The notes: generated by a model not told the origin, from the letters alone. 64,000 bases of DNA from an uncultured Draconibacterium sp. (GCF_963676735.1 NZ_OY781464.1:4745001-4809000); one strand, 5' to 3'. Positions 49,901-57,359 are shown, counted from the stretch's first letter. Program-made: numbers and translations.

Positions 49901-52288
49901 CCGGGTCGTGCACGGGTAATCTATTATTTTAGTATTGCCGACATCTGCGGAAATATAGGTCGTGATTCCGCTTATTATCTGATCACTGATGACCAGGCAC
50001 CTCAGGTATTCTGTGCTGATATTACAGTTTACCTCGATGAAAATGGTGAATATCATTTAACGATCCGCGATTCCATTGCGATGATTGATAGTATTTATGA
50101 TAATTGTACAGCTCCAGAAGATATGGAGGTAGTTATAGAAATTGATGAAGTAACCTGTGAAGATGTTGAATCAGGTACACAAGTTCGGATTACGGTTTAC
50201 GATGAAGCAGGACTTTCAGATAATTGTGTGGCTAATTTAACCGTTGCTGATACACTTCCACCAACAGCCATTTGTCAAAATATTACGGTTTACCTTGATG
50301 ATACAGGTATAGCTACCATAACCCCTGATATGATTGATAACGGCTCGTTTGACAACTGTGGAATTGAAACCTATCAGATAACGCCGGATGAGTTCGACTG
50401 TTTTGATGTTGGAGATAACCTGGTAACACTAATTGTAACCGATTATTATGGTTTACGCGATACCTGCGAAGCTATTGTTACCGTTATCGATCCGGTTGAT
50501 CCGTTTATTGAGTGTCGTCCGTTACAAACCATTCAGTTGGATGAGTACGGAAAATATGAATTGAGCTGGGATATGGTTACCGACACGGTATCTGATGAGT
50601 GTGGTATTGACACTGTATTACTCGACGATTATGAACTGGATTGCGACAATATTGGTATTACCACCATAACGGTAACTGCCTACGATGTGAATGGCAATTC
50701 AAGTACTTGCGAGGCAACATTCGAGGTATTTGGCAACCTGCCGCCAAACGTGGTGAACGACTCGGCTGTTACCGCAGTTAATGTTCCGGTTGAAATTCCG
50801 GTGACCAATAACGACTACGATCTGAAAACCAATATCAACCTTGAATCGCTTGGTGTGGTTATTGCGCCAAGTCATGGTTCGGTGGTTGTTGATAATAACA
50901 CCGGTATGGTAACCTATACACCTGACCTCGATTATGAAGGACCGGATATTTTCCGTTACCAGATTTGTGACGATGGTATACCATGTGAGCCCGAATGTGG
51001 ACAGGCCATTGTATTTATTATGGTTCGTCCGGCCAATAATCCTCCAATTGCGGTTGATGATTATTACGAAGTACCTTGTGGCGACTTGTTCGGAAATGTT
51101 ATTCTAAATGATTCCGATTCGGATGGAGATGACATAAGCGTTAATCCGGTGCCGGTAACACCACCTGACAGTGGCGCCCTTACCCTGTATTCCAACGGAA
51201 ACTTCGAATACATCCCATTTGAAGGATTCTTCGGAATTGACAGCTTCCAGTATGTGATTTGCGACAACGGTATTCCGTCGTTGTGCGATACAGCCTGGGT
51301 TTACATTACACGCGTACCGGATAACGACTGTGATGGAATTCCGGATACCGACGATATTGACGACGATAACGATGGTATTATTGATATTGTTGAGGGCGAC
51401 CGCGCTATCGACTCCGACCACGATGGTATACCCGATAGTTACGATATTGACTCGGATAACGACGGTATTCCTGATAACATTGAAGGACAGGCCGAAGGTA
51501 ATTATATCCCTCCAACGGGCCGCGATGGTAACGGTAACGGTTGGGACGATGCCTACGATCCGGAAAATGGCGGCTATCCGTTTACTCCGGAAGATACCGA
51601 TGGCGACTCAATGGCTGACTACCTCGATATCGACTCGGATAACGACGGGGTATTTGATATGATTGAAGGCCACGATGACGATAATAATGGTATTGCCGAT
51701 GTATTAAGATGGTACTCTGATGAAGACCGAGATGGATTAGATGATGCTTATGATACTTATTCGGGATGGGCCGATTACGGAAACGAAACGGGCAGCAATG
51801 CACCAATTCAGGACTTTGATGGCGACGGAATACGCGACTGGCGCGATACCAACGATGAAGATGACCAGTACCCAACAGTGAACGAAGACCTGAATGGCGA
51901 TGGCGATTACAGTAACGACGACCTCGACCTCGATGGTTATCCGGAATACCTGGATACCGAATTGAGCTGCGAGTTGTTTATTCCTGAGGGATTCTCGCCA
52001 AACGATGACGGTGTTCACGACTTCTTCCAGATCTTGTGTATACAGAAATACCCGAATGCGAAGCTGATGATCTTTAACCGAAACGGTGTGAAGCTTTGGG
52101 AAAAAGAACATTACGGTAACCTCGATGTTTGGGGAACTTACGAAGATGCCTGGTGGTGGGGAACCTCAGAAAACATACTTACCATTGGTAAATCGGGTGG
52201 ATTGCCGGCCGGTAACTACATTTATGTGCTGATACTGAACGATGGTTTGGGTACGGTTAAAAACGGTACCGTAATGTTGGCTTACTAA
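43934..52288 (+). CDS. Large surface protein (2784 residues) with TSP3 repeats and gliding-type (type B) T9SS C-terminal domain
   Basis: This exported adhesin ends in the gliding motility-associated C-terminal domain that directs type IX secretion. ATG 43934 gives a proper signal peptide (MKRLMYIVFFLLMATNLLAQ); the longer frame from 43826 only translates the repeat array. Layout: PKD-like module to about 200; SprB-type repeats 210-450; eleven GCDS modules of about 55 residues, 453-1059; SprB and HYR-like modules to about 2260; two cadherin/Big-type Ig domains 2270-2459; acidic TSP3-type repeats (D-x-D-x-DGIPD) 2463-2676, likely calcium-binding; and the C-terminal domain from 2678 (LFIPEGFSPNDDGVHDFF ... 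YIYVLILNDG). It is the only protein in the locus with a recognisable sorting domain. The PorP/SprF-like gene at 15.9 kb is the expected secretion partner. Confidence 0.95.
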   Translation: MKRLMYIVFFLLMATNLLAQESYVIDSVCVGAERTYRRDGEAAYTYYWEIVDRQINDTLYLTGDDFTEINGTDTTWGNQILYRWEVVGEFDIIVTVFSEHNCDTIEQGYVKVFDEPFVDAGPDRIFCDALTEILISGDTAWNYSALYWETLGDGTFDNDGVLHPSYQFGAVDVANGEVSLVLKADGYALNNTCKPVYDTVTYYLSSPEITLDPHDPICYNDSNGYIVATIDRGLPPYSYAWEGPAGFVSMNADSIGGLWAGTYILTVTDSNLCVDIDTVELFNPPQLLVSIDNVTQVSCYAYADGSIAASASGGTGTLAYNWTCLLGATYTGDSIYNLPADTYYLTVTDENGCTYLDTVVLPEPELLLVDVTADDTILCEGEVVTLHGNPEGGTGELTQRWTGNGSVFLSSVNDSVITFEGAPVGRYVFTYTITDEALCEASDSIVLNVYPPSFSFDSLEVCAGAAPFPWNGLMVTSDADRVYVDTLVGMNQWGCDSIPSLAVKVLVPEVYDTTIYICENEAPFQPYGNITVLPDRDSIYLDTVRYADSGCDSLLITINVFSNPITDTLLYAELCAGADPYQWNNRWIQTDYSEIYLDTLVNQFGCDSLLTYDVTIIPPDTTYVFDTLCQDTEPYVWNSITVETVFDSTYQVTLQNQYLCDSVVELSVHVLPVTDTLLDLTYCAGPGFITLNNRDIIFDESRIYLDTLYGANQFGCDSLLTYDVTILPPDTTTIDTTICEGEPAFVWGVNTTHLVDAYTDSIYTDILQNQFGCDSIVYLDVEILRPVVITDTIEVCANEPAFTWHSFTIATDVDSIYADTLYYDAGCDSLRLELTLISNPVTDTLLDSIICEGSPVFAWNNVNIQTDFSQVYYDTLVGANQFGCDSFLVYDVIIVPAIKDTIPAVYCFGEPIANWYGQSISSETDSIYIHNVPGPGGCDTLLYYDVSILPVTDSTLYLTLCMGAPDVPLNNRTITSDQSRIYFDTIPNSYGCDSLMIYEVTVIPPDTTLHYDTLCVGDPEYDWNGFTVSTSVEDEYIASVPTASGCDSVAILYTTLINGTTTYDTVYACEEYTWTDGTGTTYYTSGDYQHTLGGATTCADTSWLHLVISPPVTIDTLVTHVLCFGDNNGAIDLSVSGGLPPLTFQWSNGATTQNISNLSAGIYTVTVSSTVTDTLVCTTTLDVEVKELDEILITLDAITDVLVAGESTGSIEVSVAGGTPGTGYAYEWTNDAGIVVGTDEDLFNQPAGDYTLTVTDANGCVETFTETITEPLPPDRFMASLDDEICYEDLQNYPVAYSIDEYLALDTSLDVYSIYGLDSASFTADSSVVSGSGYCYEEVRTYTVMDGAGNTLSATHTIIVNDTEDPTITCPPTTTVNNGIVPPPFDSLSFLGAGGSFADNCGIVRFDLVDEYSDNNSNPETITRVYQVWDYCGNINTCEHQIQVFANVSIALECQDLPDVYYECRDFRPNYRDIDDFEAAGGRYFTSPSAPIDTFFYNDVVQGTFCPTITRTYTLRNVAGLEVTCTKRFEVLDDEDPVLIFKEISLGCNDTRPPVYVSRDIFRLRSEGNTVTDNCGFLGLTLQFDREVIEGACPTIYKRYYTLVDGCGNRTQAIQYIYVNDTVPPVVTNFPFELTAECDVPEPYADVSAYVADDCGPVQITYHDSIGGADEPGVVYRIYTFSDGCNPVEVIQKITIELTNTPLLAAIDPLCQFSAAPLLPDTSLNGIPGSWLPATIDTDVPGDFEYIFYPDSGYCAGPASLTVAIIPEIQLDTILVDQGYNPNPVGSIDLAITGGSGVYTINWIGPAGFAANTANITGLYAGDYWVEVSDNIGCYDSISVSLLAFEPEFSCPPDTLIECPDVTQYPGTNNINELIVMGGYYNPVNIVANLDYFDVVDSSEYCLTIERTYVVEDIYGRLDSCTQTLNFYDNIPPVIIAPPGDTAECLATIVPEIQDFSDFMNLEGADAYDPNCTLDPSSFTVHDTTIILEPGRARVIYYFSIADICGNIGRDSAYYLITDDQAPQVFCADITVYLDENGEYHLTIRDSIAMIDSIYDNCTAPEDMEVVIEIDEVTCEDVESGTQVRITVYDEAGLSDNCVANLTVADTLPPTAICQNITVYLDDTGIATITPDMIDNGSFDNCGIETYQITPDEFDCFDVGDNLVTLIVTDYYGLRDTCEAIVTVIDPVDPFIECRPLQTIQLDEYGKYELSWDMVTDTVSDECGIDTVLLDDYELDCDNIGITTITVTAYDVNGNSSTCEATFEVFGNLPPNVVNDSAVTAVNVPVEIPVTNNDYDLKTNINLESLGVVIAPSHGSVVVDNNTGMVTYTPDLDYEGPDIFRYQICDDGIPCEPECGQAIVFIMVRPANNPPIAVDDYYEVPCGDLFGNVILNDSDSDGDDISVNPVPVTPPDSGALTLYSNGNFEYIPFEGFFGIDSFQYVICDNGIPSLCDTAWVYITRVPDNDCDGIPDTDDIDDDNDGIIDIVEGDRAIDSDHDGIPDSYDIDSDNDGIPDNIEGQAEGNYIPPTGRDGNGNGWDDAYDPENGGYPFTPEDTDGDSMADYLDIDSDNDGVFDMIEGHDDDNNGIADVLRWYSDEDRDGLDDAYDTYSGWADYGNETGSNAPIQDFDGDGIRDWRDTNDEDDQYPTVNEDLNGDGDYSNDDLDLDGYPEYLDTELSCELFIPEGFSPNDDGVHDFFQILCIQKYPNAKLMIFNRNGVKLWEKEHYGNLDVWGTYEDAWWWGTSENILTIGKSGGLPAGNYIYVLILNDGLGTVKNGTVMLAY
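45290..47110 (+). repeat. Eleven GCDS modules inside the 2784-residue protein
   Basis: The phrase GCDSL/GCDSI (once LCDSV) recurs about every 165 bases from 45416 to 47066. Each module reads C-x-G/N-x-x-x-x-x-W-N, a D/T-rich strand ending Y-x-D-T-L, then GCDS and a short V-x-V-I-P-P-DTT linker. This is a moderately diverged tandem domain array. Confidence 0.85.
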
Positions 52289-52554
52289 AAAGAGGGGGCA
52301 ATGCTTTAATGCGTGAATGCTGCAATGCTTTAATGGTGAAATACCTCGGTGCCTTAGCGTCGCAGCGGTGAAAAAAGAATTAAACCGCGAAGCCGCAAAG
52401 AATAAAAAACAATGAACAGGCATTATGCAAATTGCAGCAGGCAGATAAAGAAATTTCCAGAAGTATTAAACCATATTTCAGTTGAGAAAATCCCAGCGCC
52501 TTAGCGTCTTAGCAGTGAAAAAAACGTAGTGTCTTAGTGTTAAAATCAGGATGG
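52289..52554. other. Spacer with degenerate repeat phrases after the adhesin locus
   Basis: AATGCTTTAATG occurs twice 24 bases apart (52300, 52324). GCCTTAGCGTC-x-AGC-x-GTGAAAAAA occurs twice (about 52351 and 52500), with CCGCGAAGCCGCAAAG between. These are the flanking-type phrases found around GxxExxY and similar small repeat-associated genes, but no intact gene is present. No intrinsic terminator is evident for the 2784-residue gene. Confidence 0.5.
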
Positions 52555-53787
52555 TTACGATAAGGCCGCCTCAATATCAGCAATTACATCACCTACATTT
52601 TCAATACCTACCGACAGGCGTAGCATACAATCGTTAATGCCTGCCGCAGAGCGTTCTTCTTCCGTAAATTCGGCATAAATGGTGGAGTAGGGGTGAATAA
52701 TCAATGTTTTGTTGTCGTTAAGATTTGTGGCCCGACGAATGATTTGAAGCCTGTTCATAAAAGCATAACAGGCCGTTTTCGATTCCAGCTCGAAACTCAT
52801 AATGGTGCCCGGAATGCCGTTAAAATACTTTTGCGCCAAAGGGTAGCGCTCATCCGTCTCCAATCCCGGGTAGCTCACTTTTTTAACTTGGGGATGTGCA
52901 TTCAAAAAATTGCCCAGCGCCAGGCAGTTCTGAAAGCATTTTTCTACCCGAAGCTCCAATATGTCGAGCCCCTGAATTTGAAAGCGGGCAGTTTGGGGCG
53001 CCATGCTTCCGCCGGTATTTCGGTAAATGTTTTTCCTTATTTTGGCAACAAATGCGTTGGCTTTAAACTTTTCGGTATAGGCCGATAGGTTTGGGTTGCG
53101 TTTCCAGTCGTAATTTCCGTGGTCGATTATGGCGCCACCAAACGAAGTTGCTCCTCCGGAAATGTATTTGGTAGTAGAAAGCACTTCGATATTAATTCCA
53201 AACTCCCCGGCATTAAAAACATTGGGTGGTGTTAGAGTACTATCGGCAATTAATAACAATTGGTGTTTTTTTGCTACGCGCGACAGCATTTCAATATCAG
53301 CAATATCCAGCTGTGGATTGGTAACCGTTTCAAAATAAATGGCCCGGGTATTTTTGTCAATTAATTTTTCTATTTCTGATTCAGAACAGAGTTTACTAAA
53401 ACGGGTTTCCAGGCCAAATTCAGAAAGTGTATTTTGAAAGAGAGCATAAGTATGTCCGAACAATCGGTTGCCGGAAATAATATTCTGGCCGGCTTTGGTA
53501 AGGGCCAGCAGCGTATTTGAAATGGCTGCCATACCCGAGCTAACAGCAATTACAGCGCTGCTTTGGGTAAGTGCTTTTAGTTTCAACTCGAAATACTCTA
53601 CCGTTGGGCTCGACGATCGGGAGTATACATGAGCAATATATTCGCCCCTGAAGTTGGCCTCAATTTGTTCTGCCGAGTCGAACTCGTAAGCTACAGCTTC
53701 GTAAAGCGGCATTTGCAAAGCATTGTGGGGGTCGGCTTTGGCATAAGGTACATTTAGGGCGGTGGTTGTAAATCCGGTTTTTTTCAT
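52555..53787 (-). CDS. Cys/Met-metabolism PLP-dependent enzyme (O-acetylhomoserine sulfhydrylase/gamma-lyase type)
   Basis: This fold-type I PLP enzyme of the cystathionine gamma-synthase group has 410 residues. The Schiff-base lysine is K207 in VLSTTKYISGG, preceded by the cofactor aspartate in LIADSTLTPPN. The substrate loop VYSRSSSPTVEYFE and the conserved SSGMAAISNTLLAL are present. Members make homocysteine from O-acetylhomoserine plus sulfide, make cystathionine, or split methionine; sequence alone does not separate these here. MetY-type sulfhydrylase is favoured by the length and the SSGMAAI region, with moderate certainty. No SAM riboswitch pattern was recognised upstream. It is transcribed away from the glycogen cluster. 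Confidence 0.88.
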   Translation of the reverse strand: MKKTGFTTTALNVPYAKADPHNALQMPLYEAVAYEFDSAEQIEANFRGEYIAHVYSRSSSPTVEYFELKLKALTQSSAVIAVSSGMAAISNTLLALTKAGQNIISGNRLFGHTYALFQNTLSEFGLETRFSKLCSESEIEKLIDKNTRAIYFETVTNPQLDIADIEMLSRVAKKHQLLLIADSTLTPPNVFNAGEFGINIEVLSTTKYISGGATSFGGAIIDHGNYDWKRNPNLSAYTEKFKANAFVAKIRKNIYRNTGGSMAPQTARFQIQGLDILELRVEKCFQNCLALGNFLNAHPQVKKVSYPGLETDERYPLAQKYFNGIPGTIMSFELESKTACYAFMNRLQIIRRATNLNDNKTLIIHPYSTIYAEFTEEERSAAGINDCMLRLSVGIENVGDVIADIEAALS

Positions 53788-54047
53788 GGTTTTAATTCTA
53801 TGTCGTCAAGCGTTTTTATTTTCAGAATCCGTGAGGCATTTAACTTATTCGCTGAAATGTATGTTTAAATTCATCCTCATTTTATTGATCTCAGCTTATT
53901 GACTGCCGGTAAAAATAACCAAAATCAACTGGACTGTACTGAGCTTATATAAAAGCCGGGAAAAACACCTGATATTTGTTATGCCCAAAACAATTCTAAA
54001 ACATAAAAAGTTTTTTTGGATCCGATTTTTTTGGTACGTCTTTTGTT

Positions 54048-54055
54048 TATTTTTG
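54048..54055 (+). promoter_or_regulatory. Candidate -7 box for a short RNA
   Basis: TATTTTTG followed by CC matches TAnnTTTG. T-runs with TTG lie upstream (54018, 54033) but not at the ideal distance. The next plus-strand signal is a terminator about 50 bases later. Confidence 0.45.
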
Positions 54056-54061
54056 CCGCGT

Positions 54062-54130
54062 TTTAAGTTATAATTAAACAGCATTTATTAAACAACTACT
54101 AACCATGGCGTCCCCCGCCATGGTTTTTTT
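54062..54130 (+). ncRNA. Candidate short RNA or attenuated leader, about 70 nt
   Basis: A promoter-like box at 54048-54055 and a terminator ending at 54130 bracket about 70 bases with no plausible gene. No other plus-strand gene lies between the adhesin stop (52288) and this terminator, so the terminator must serve a transcript that starts nearby. It could be a free small RNA, or an attenuated leader of the glycogen cluster beginning at 54309. The Rfam family is not recognised. Confidence 0.4.
54101..54130 (+). terminator. Strong intrinsic terminator in the spacer before glgB
   Basis: AACCATGGCG (54101-54110) pairs perfectly with CGCCATGGTT (54116-54125) across a TCCCC loop, and a run of seven T follows (54124-54130). 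On the opposite strand there is no T-run, so it works in the plus direction only. Confidence 0.85.
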
Positions 54131-54290
54131 ATGCGCATTATTGTCATGTAAAATCTCAGGTTTATTTGCGTGGAGTTTTATATTTTAAAAATTCTCACCG
54201 CATTTTCTTGCAATAGCGGCTATTTTCACATCCGAATCTCTATCTTTAAAAAAACAAATCGGGAAATGAATACCGATTTGGAAAGATTAA

Positions 54291-54300
54291 AAGGAAGGAG
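54291..54300 (+). promoter_or_regulatory. Shine-Dalgarno-type ribosome binding site of glgB
   Basis: AAGGAAGGAG ends 8 bases before the ATG. Most genes in this window, like Bacteroidota genes in general, lack such a site. Its presence supports ATG 54309 and suggests strong translation of the first gene of the cluster. Confidence 0.6.
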
Positions 54301-54308
54301 TCAAACCT

Positions 54309-56327
54309 ATGAAAAAATACCTGCCCAAATTAGTACAAGACGATAAATGGCTGGAACCCTTTTCGGGAGTTATTTCAGACCGAATGATTCAGGCCGACCG
54401 CAAAGAAAAGGAATTAACCGGAGGAAAAACACTCGAGGAATTTGCCACCGGACATTTGTATTTTGGTTTGCATAAAACCGAAAACGGATGGGTCATGCGC
54501 GAATGGGCACCCAATGCCACACACCTGTTTTTAATAGGTACTTTTAATAACTGGGAAGAAAGTGCGGCTTACTCTTTTGTGCATCTCGAGCATGGTGTTT
54601 GGGAGCTTCATCTGGAACACGAACAGCTGGCGCATGGCGACCTCTATGCTTTAAATGTACACTGGGCCGTAAATTTTGGCAAACGTATTCCGGCCTGGGC
54701 CAAACGTGTTGTTCAGGATGAAAAAACCCATATGTTTAATGCACAGGTTTGGGCTCCTGAAAAGGCTTATCAATGGGTAAATCCTGACTTTCAGCGAAGC
54801 GATGAACCGCCACTTATTTACGAAGGCCATGTTGGAATGGCGGGCGAAGAAGAGCGGGTACATACCTACAATGAATTCAGGGAGCAGATGTTACCACGCA
54901 TAAAAGCAAATGGTTACAACACTATTCAGCTGATGGCTATACCGGAGCATCCGTATTATGGTAGCTTTGGTTATCACATAAGTAGCTTTTTTGCTGCGTC
55001 ATCGCGCTTTGGAACCCCCGACGAACTCAAACAGCTGATTGATGAGGCGCACGGCATGGGTATAGCTGTTATTATGGATTTGGTGCACTCGCATGCCGTT
55101 AAAAACGAACTCGAGGGCCTTGGAAACTACGATGGTACCCGCTATCAGTTTTTTCACGAAGGAGCTAAAGGCGAGCATCCGGCATGGGATAGCTATTGTT
55201 TTAATTACGGTAAAAACGAGGTGCTGCATTTTCTTTTGTCCAATATCAGCTATTGGCTTACCGAATATCAGTTTGATGGATTTCGTTTTGACGGGGTAAC
55301 AAGTATGCTCTATTTTAACCATGGACTGGAAATTGCCTTTACCAATTACAACGACTATTTTAATGCCAATGTAGACCACGAAGCCACAACCTATTTTAAA
55401 TTGGCAAATAAACTTATTAAGGAAATAAATCCCCGGGCTTTGTCTATTGCCGAAGATATGAGCGGAATGCCCGGCTTGGCCGCATCTGTTAACGATGGCG
55501 GGCTGGGTTTCGACTACCGAATGGCCATGGGTGTTCCTGATTTCTGGATTAAGATGATCAAAGAAAAATCTGACGATGAATGGGAAGTGGGTGATATTTT
55601 TTACCAGCTTACCTCGAAGCGTTTGGATGAGAAAGTGGTGAGTTATGCCGAATCACACGACCAGGCGCTGGTAGGCGATAAAACAATAATTTTCAGACTG
55701 ATTGATAAAGAAATGTATTTTTCCATGCGAAAAGATCAGCCCAATATTACGGTGGAGCGTGGAATTGCCCTGCATAAAATGATTCGTTTGGCAACAGCTG
55801 GCAGTGCCGGAGGGGCTTATCTTAACTTTATGGGAAATGAGTTTGGGCATCCCGAATGGATTGATTTTCCGCGCGAAGGCAATAATTGGTCCTATGCGCA
55901 TGCACGTCGTATCTGGAGTATTGCCGAAGATCAGCAACTGAAGTTTCATTGGCTGTACGATTTCGATAAGGAAATGATTCAGCTGATCAATCAAAACAGG
56001 ATTCTTACCGTACCATCGGTCGACAAAGTTTTCGACAATAAAGCCGATAAAGTGCTGGCTTTTCACCGGGGCTTGTTTTTGTTTGTATTTAACTTCAACC
56101 CAACGCAATCGTTTACCGATTATGGCATTCCGCTCGGGGCCGGAAAATATAAAATAGTGCTGAATTCCGATTCGGGGCGCTTTGGAGGACACGACCGGAT
56201 TGACGAAGAAATTAGTTATTATACCATGCCCAGCAAAGGAATGGACAGCCAGCATTACCTAAAATTGTATCTGCCGGCACGAACCGCCGTAGTGTTAAAA
56301 AAGGTAGATATCCCTAAAGTGCAATAA
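54309..56327 (+). CDS. glgB: 1,4-alpha-glucan branching enzyme (GH13, eukaryote-like subfamily)
   Basis: The enzyme moves alpha-1,4 chains to alpha-1,6 positions to branch glycogen. Of 672 residues, about 60-160 form the CBM48-type beta domain (REWAPNATHLFLIGTFNNW). The GH13 barrel carries region I DLVHSHAVKN, region II DGFRFDGV with nucleophile D328, region III AEDMSGMPG with acid/base E382, and region IV AESHDQALVG with D451. The spelling of these motifs (VHSHAVKN, SMLYFNHG, AESHDQA) matches the eukaryote-type GH13_8 branching enzymes more than classic bacterial GlgB (GH13_9), which is usual for Bacteroidota. A strong Shine-Dalgarno site precedes it. The next gene starts on the base after its stop. 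Confidence 0.94.
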   Translation: MKKYLPKLVQDDKWLEPFSGVISDRMIQADRKEKELTGGKTLEEFATGHLYFGLHKTENGWVMREWAPNATHLFLIGTFNNWEESAAYSFVHLEHGVWELHLEHEQLAHGDLYALNVHWAVNFGKRIPAWAKRVVQDEKTHMFNAQVWAPEKAYQWVNPDFQRSDEPPLIYEGHVGMAGEEERVHTYNEFREQMLPRIKANGYNTIQLMAIPEHPYYGSFGYHISSFFAASSRFGTPDELKQLIDEAHGMGIAVIMDLVHSHAVKNELEGLGNYDGTRYQFFHEGAKGEHPAWDSYCFNYGKNEVLHFLLSNISYWLTEYQFDGFRFDGVTSMLYFNHGLEIAFTNYNDYFNANVDHEATTYFKLANKLIKEINPRALSIAEDMSGMPGLAASVNDGGLGFDYRMAMGVPDFWIKMIKEKSDDEWEVGDIFYQLTSKRLDEKVVSYAESHDQALVGDKTIIFRLIDKEMYFSMRKDQPNITVERGIALHKMIRLATAGSAGGAYLNFMGNEFGHPEWIDFPREGNNWSYAHARRIWSIAEDQQLKFHWLYDFDKEMIQLINQNRILTVPSVDKVFDNKADKVLAFHRGLFLFVFNFNPTQSFTDYGIPLGAGKYKIVLNSDSGRFGGHDRIDEEISYYTMPSKGMDSQHYLKLYLPARTAVVLKKVDIPKVQ

Positions 56328-57359
56328 ATGGGCGAAACAAAATTTCAAACGGAGGTTGCTTTACCCGGGTTTTCATGGAAAACAGGATACAAAAAGAAGA
56401 ACCTGTTAATGGGGTCGTGTTTTACCGAAAACATTGGAGAGAAGCTGGAGGCGCTGAAATATTCGGTTGACATCAACCCGTTTGGAATTCTGTATAACCC
56501 CATGTCTGTGGCGAGTGGCTTGCATCTGTTGTTGGAAGAAAGAACCTTTGAAGCAGGCGATTTGGTACAACACAATGGGCTGTGGCACAGCTTTAATCAC
56601 CACGGGCGTTTTTCGCATGCCGAAGCAAACCTGGCTGTTGATGGTATAAACAATCGCATTGCAGCATCGTCGGCTTATCTGAAAGAATGTAACTTTTTAT
56701 TTATCACCTTTGGTACCGCCTGGATTTATCGGTATAAAAAAAATGGTGCGTTGGTTTCCAATTGTCACAAAATACCTGCACGCGAGTTTCTGCGCGAACG
56801 ACTATCGGTACAACAAATTGTTGATGAATATATTGGTTTATTCGGCAAAATCTGGCAGCAAAATCCCGATGTAAAAGTCGTGTTTACAGTAAGCCCGATT
56901 CGCCATTGGAAAGATGGGGCTATTGAAAATCAGCGCAGTAAGGCAATACTTCTTCTGGCTGTCGATCAACTTATTCAACACCTTGGAAGCGAACGTTGTG
57001 CTTACTTTCCTTCGTACGAAATTGTAATGGATGAACTGCGCGATTATCGGTTTTATGCCGAAGATATGTTGCACCTTTCCGGGGCAGCCGTAAAACATAT
57101 CTGGGAACGGTTTGAGCAGGCTTTAATCGACCCGGAAAGTACCGAAACAGCACGAGAAGTGCTAAAAATTTGCAATGCTGTAAAGCATCGGCCAATCAAT
57201 AAAAATTCGCCGGAATATTCTAAATTTCTTCTTAGCTTTCAGAAAAAAACAGAGGATTTGGGAAAAAGACACCCGTATCTTAATTTAAAGTTAGAAAAAG
57301 AATATTTTAATGTACAGATTGAGGATTTTAGGCGCAGCAATTTAAGAAATATGACTTAA
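56328..57359 (+). CDS. GSCFA-domain protein (SGNH-hydrolase-like)
   Basis: This is a GSCFA-family protein of 343 residues, common in Bacteroidota and of unknown substrate. The name-giving motif appears as LLMGSCFTENIGEKL near residue 30, with the serine as likely nucleophile. A second block, FITFGTAWIY, and a third, FTVSPIRHWKDG, match conserved positions, and a late D/H pair region reads AEDMLHLSGAAVKHIWE. There is no signal peptide. The ATG is directly adjacent to the glgB stop, so it is co-translated with the branching enzyme. This suggests a role linked to glucan storage, for example removing an ester group, but that is inference. Confidence 0.9.
   Translation: MGETKFQTEVALPGFSWKTGYKKKNLLMGSCFTENIGEKLEALKYSVDINPFGILYNPMSVASGLHLLLEERTFEAGDLVQHNGLWHSFNHHGRFSHAEANLAVDGINNRIAASSAYLKECNFLFITFGTAWIYRYKKNGALVSNCHKIPAREFLRERLSVQQIVDEYIGLFGKIWQQNPDVKVVFTVSPIRHWKDGAIENQRSKAILLLAVDQLIQHLGSERCAYFPSYEIVMDELRDYRFYAEDMLHLSGAAVKHIWERFEQALIDPESTETAREVLKICNAVKHRPINKNSPEYSKFLLSFQKKTEDLGKRHPYLNLKLEKEYFNVQIEDFRRSNLRNMT

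Larger units (their letters stand above)
53788..54308. other. Divergent spacer between the PLP enzyme and the glycogen cluster
   Basis: 521 bases without a gene. It contains a plus-strand promoter-like box and a strong plus-strand terminator (listed separately). A second AT-rich stretch (54131-54290) must hold the glgB promoter; TATCTTTA at 54241-54248 is one base from TAnnTTTG. A small frame from ATG 54266 (27 codons) overlaps the glgB start in another frame and might couple to it. Confidence 0.5.

Noticed and set aside
53788..53900. SAM-responsive riboswitch upstream of the Cys/Met PLP enzyme
   Set aside because: No conserved SAM-I, SAM-II or SAM/SAH core pattern could be recognised on the minus strand.
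54107..54190. 27-codon frame starting in the terminator stem (MASPAMVFLCALL)
   Set aside because: The ATG and its neighbours are part of a perfect terminator hairpin and there is no ribosome binding site, so it is most likely chance.
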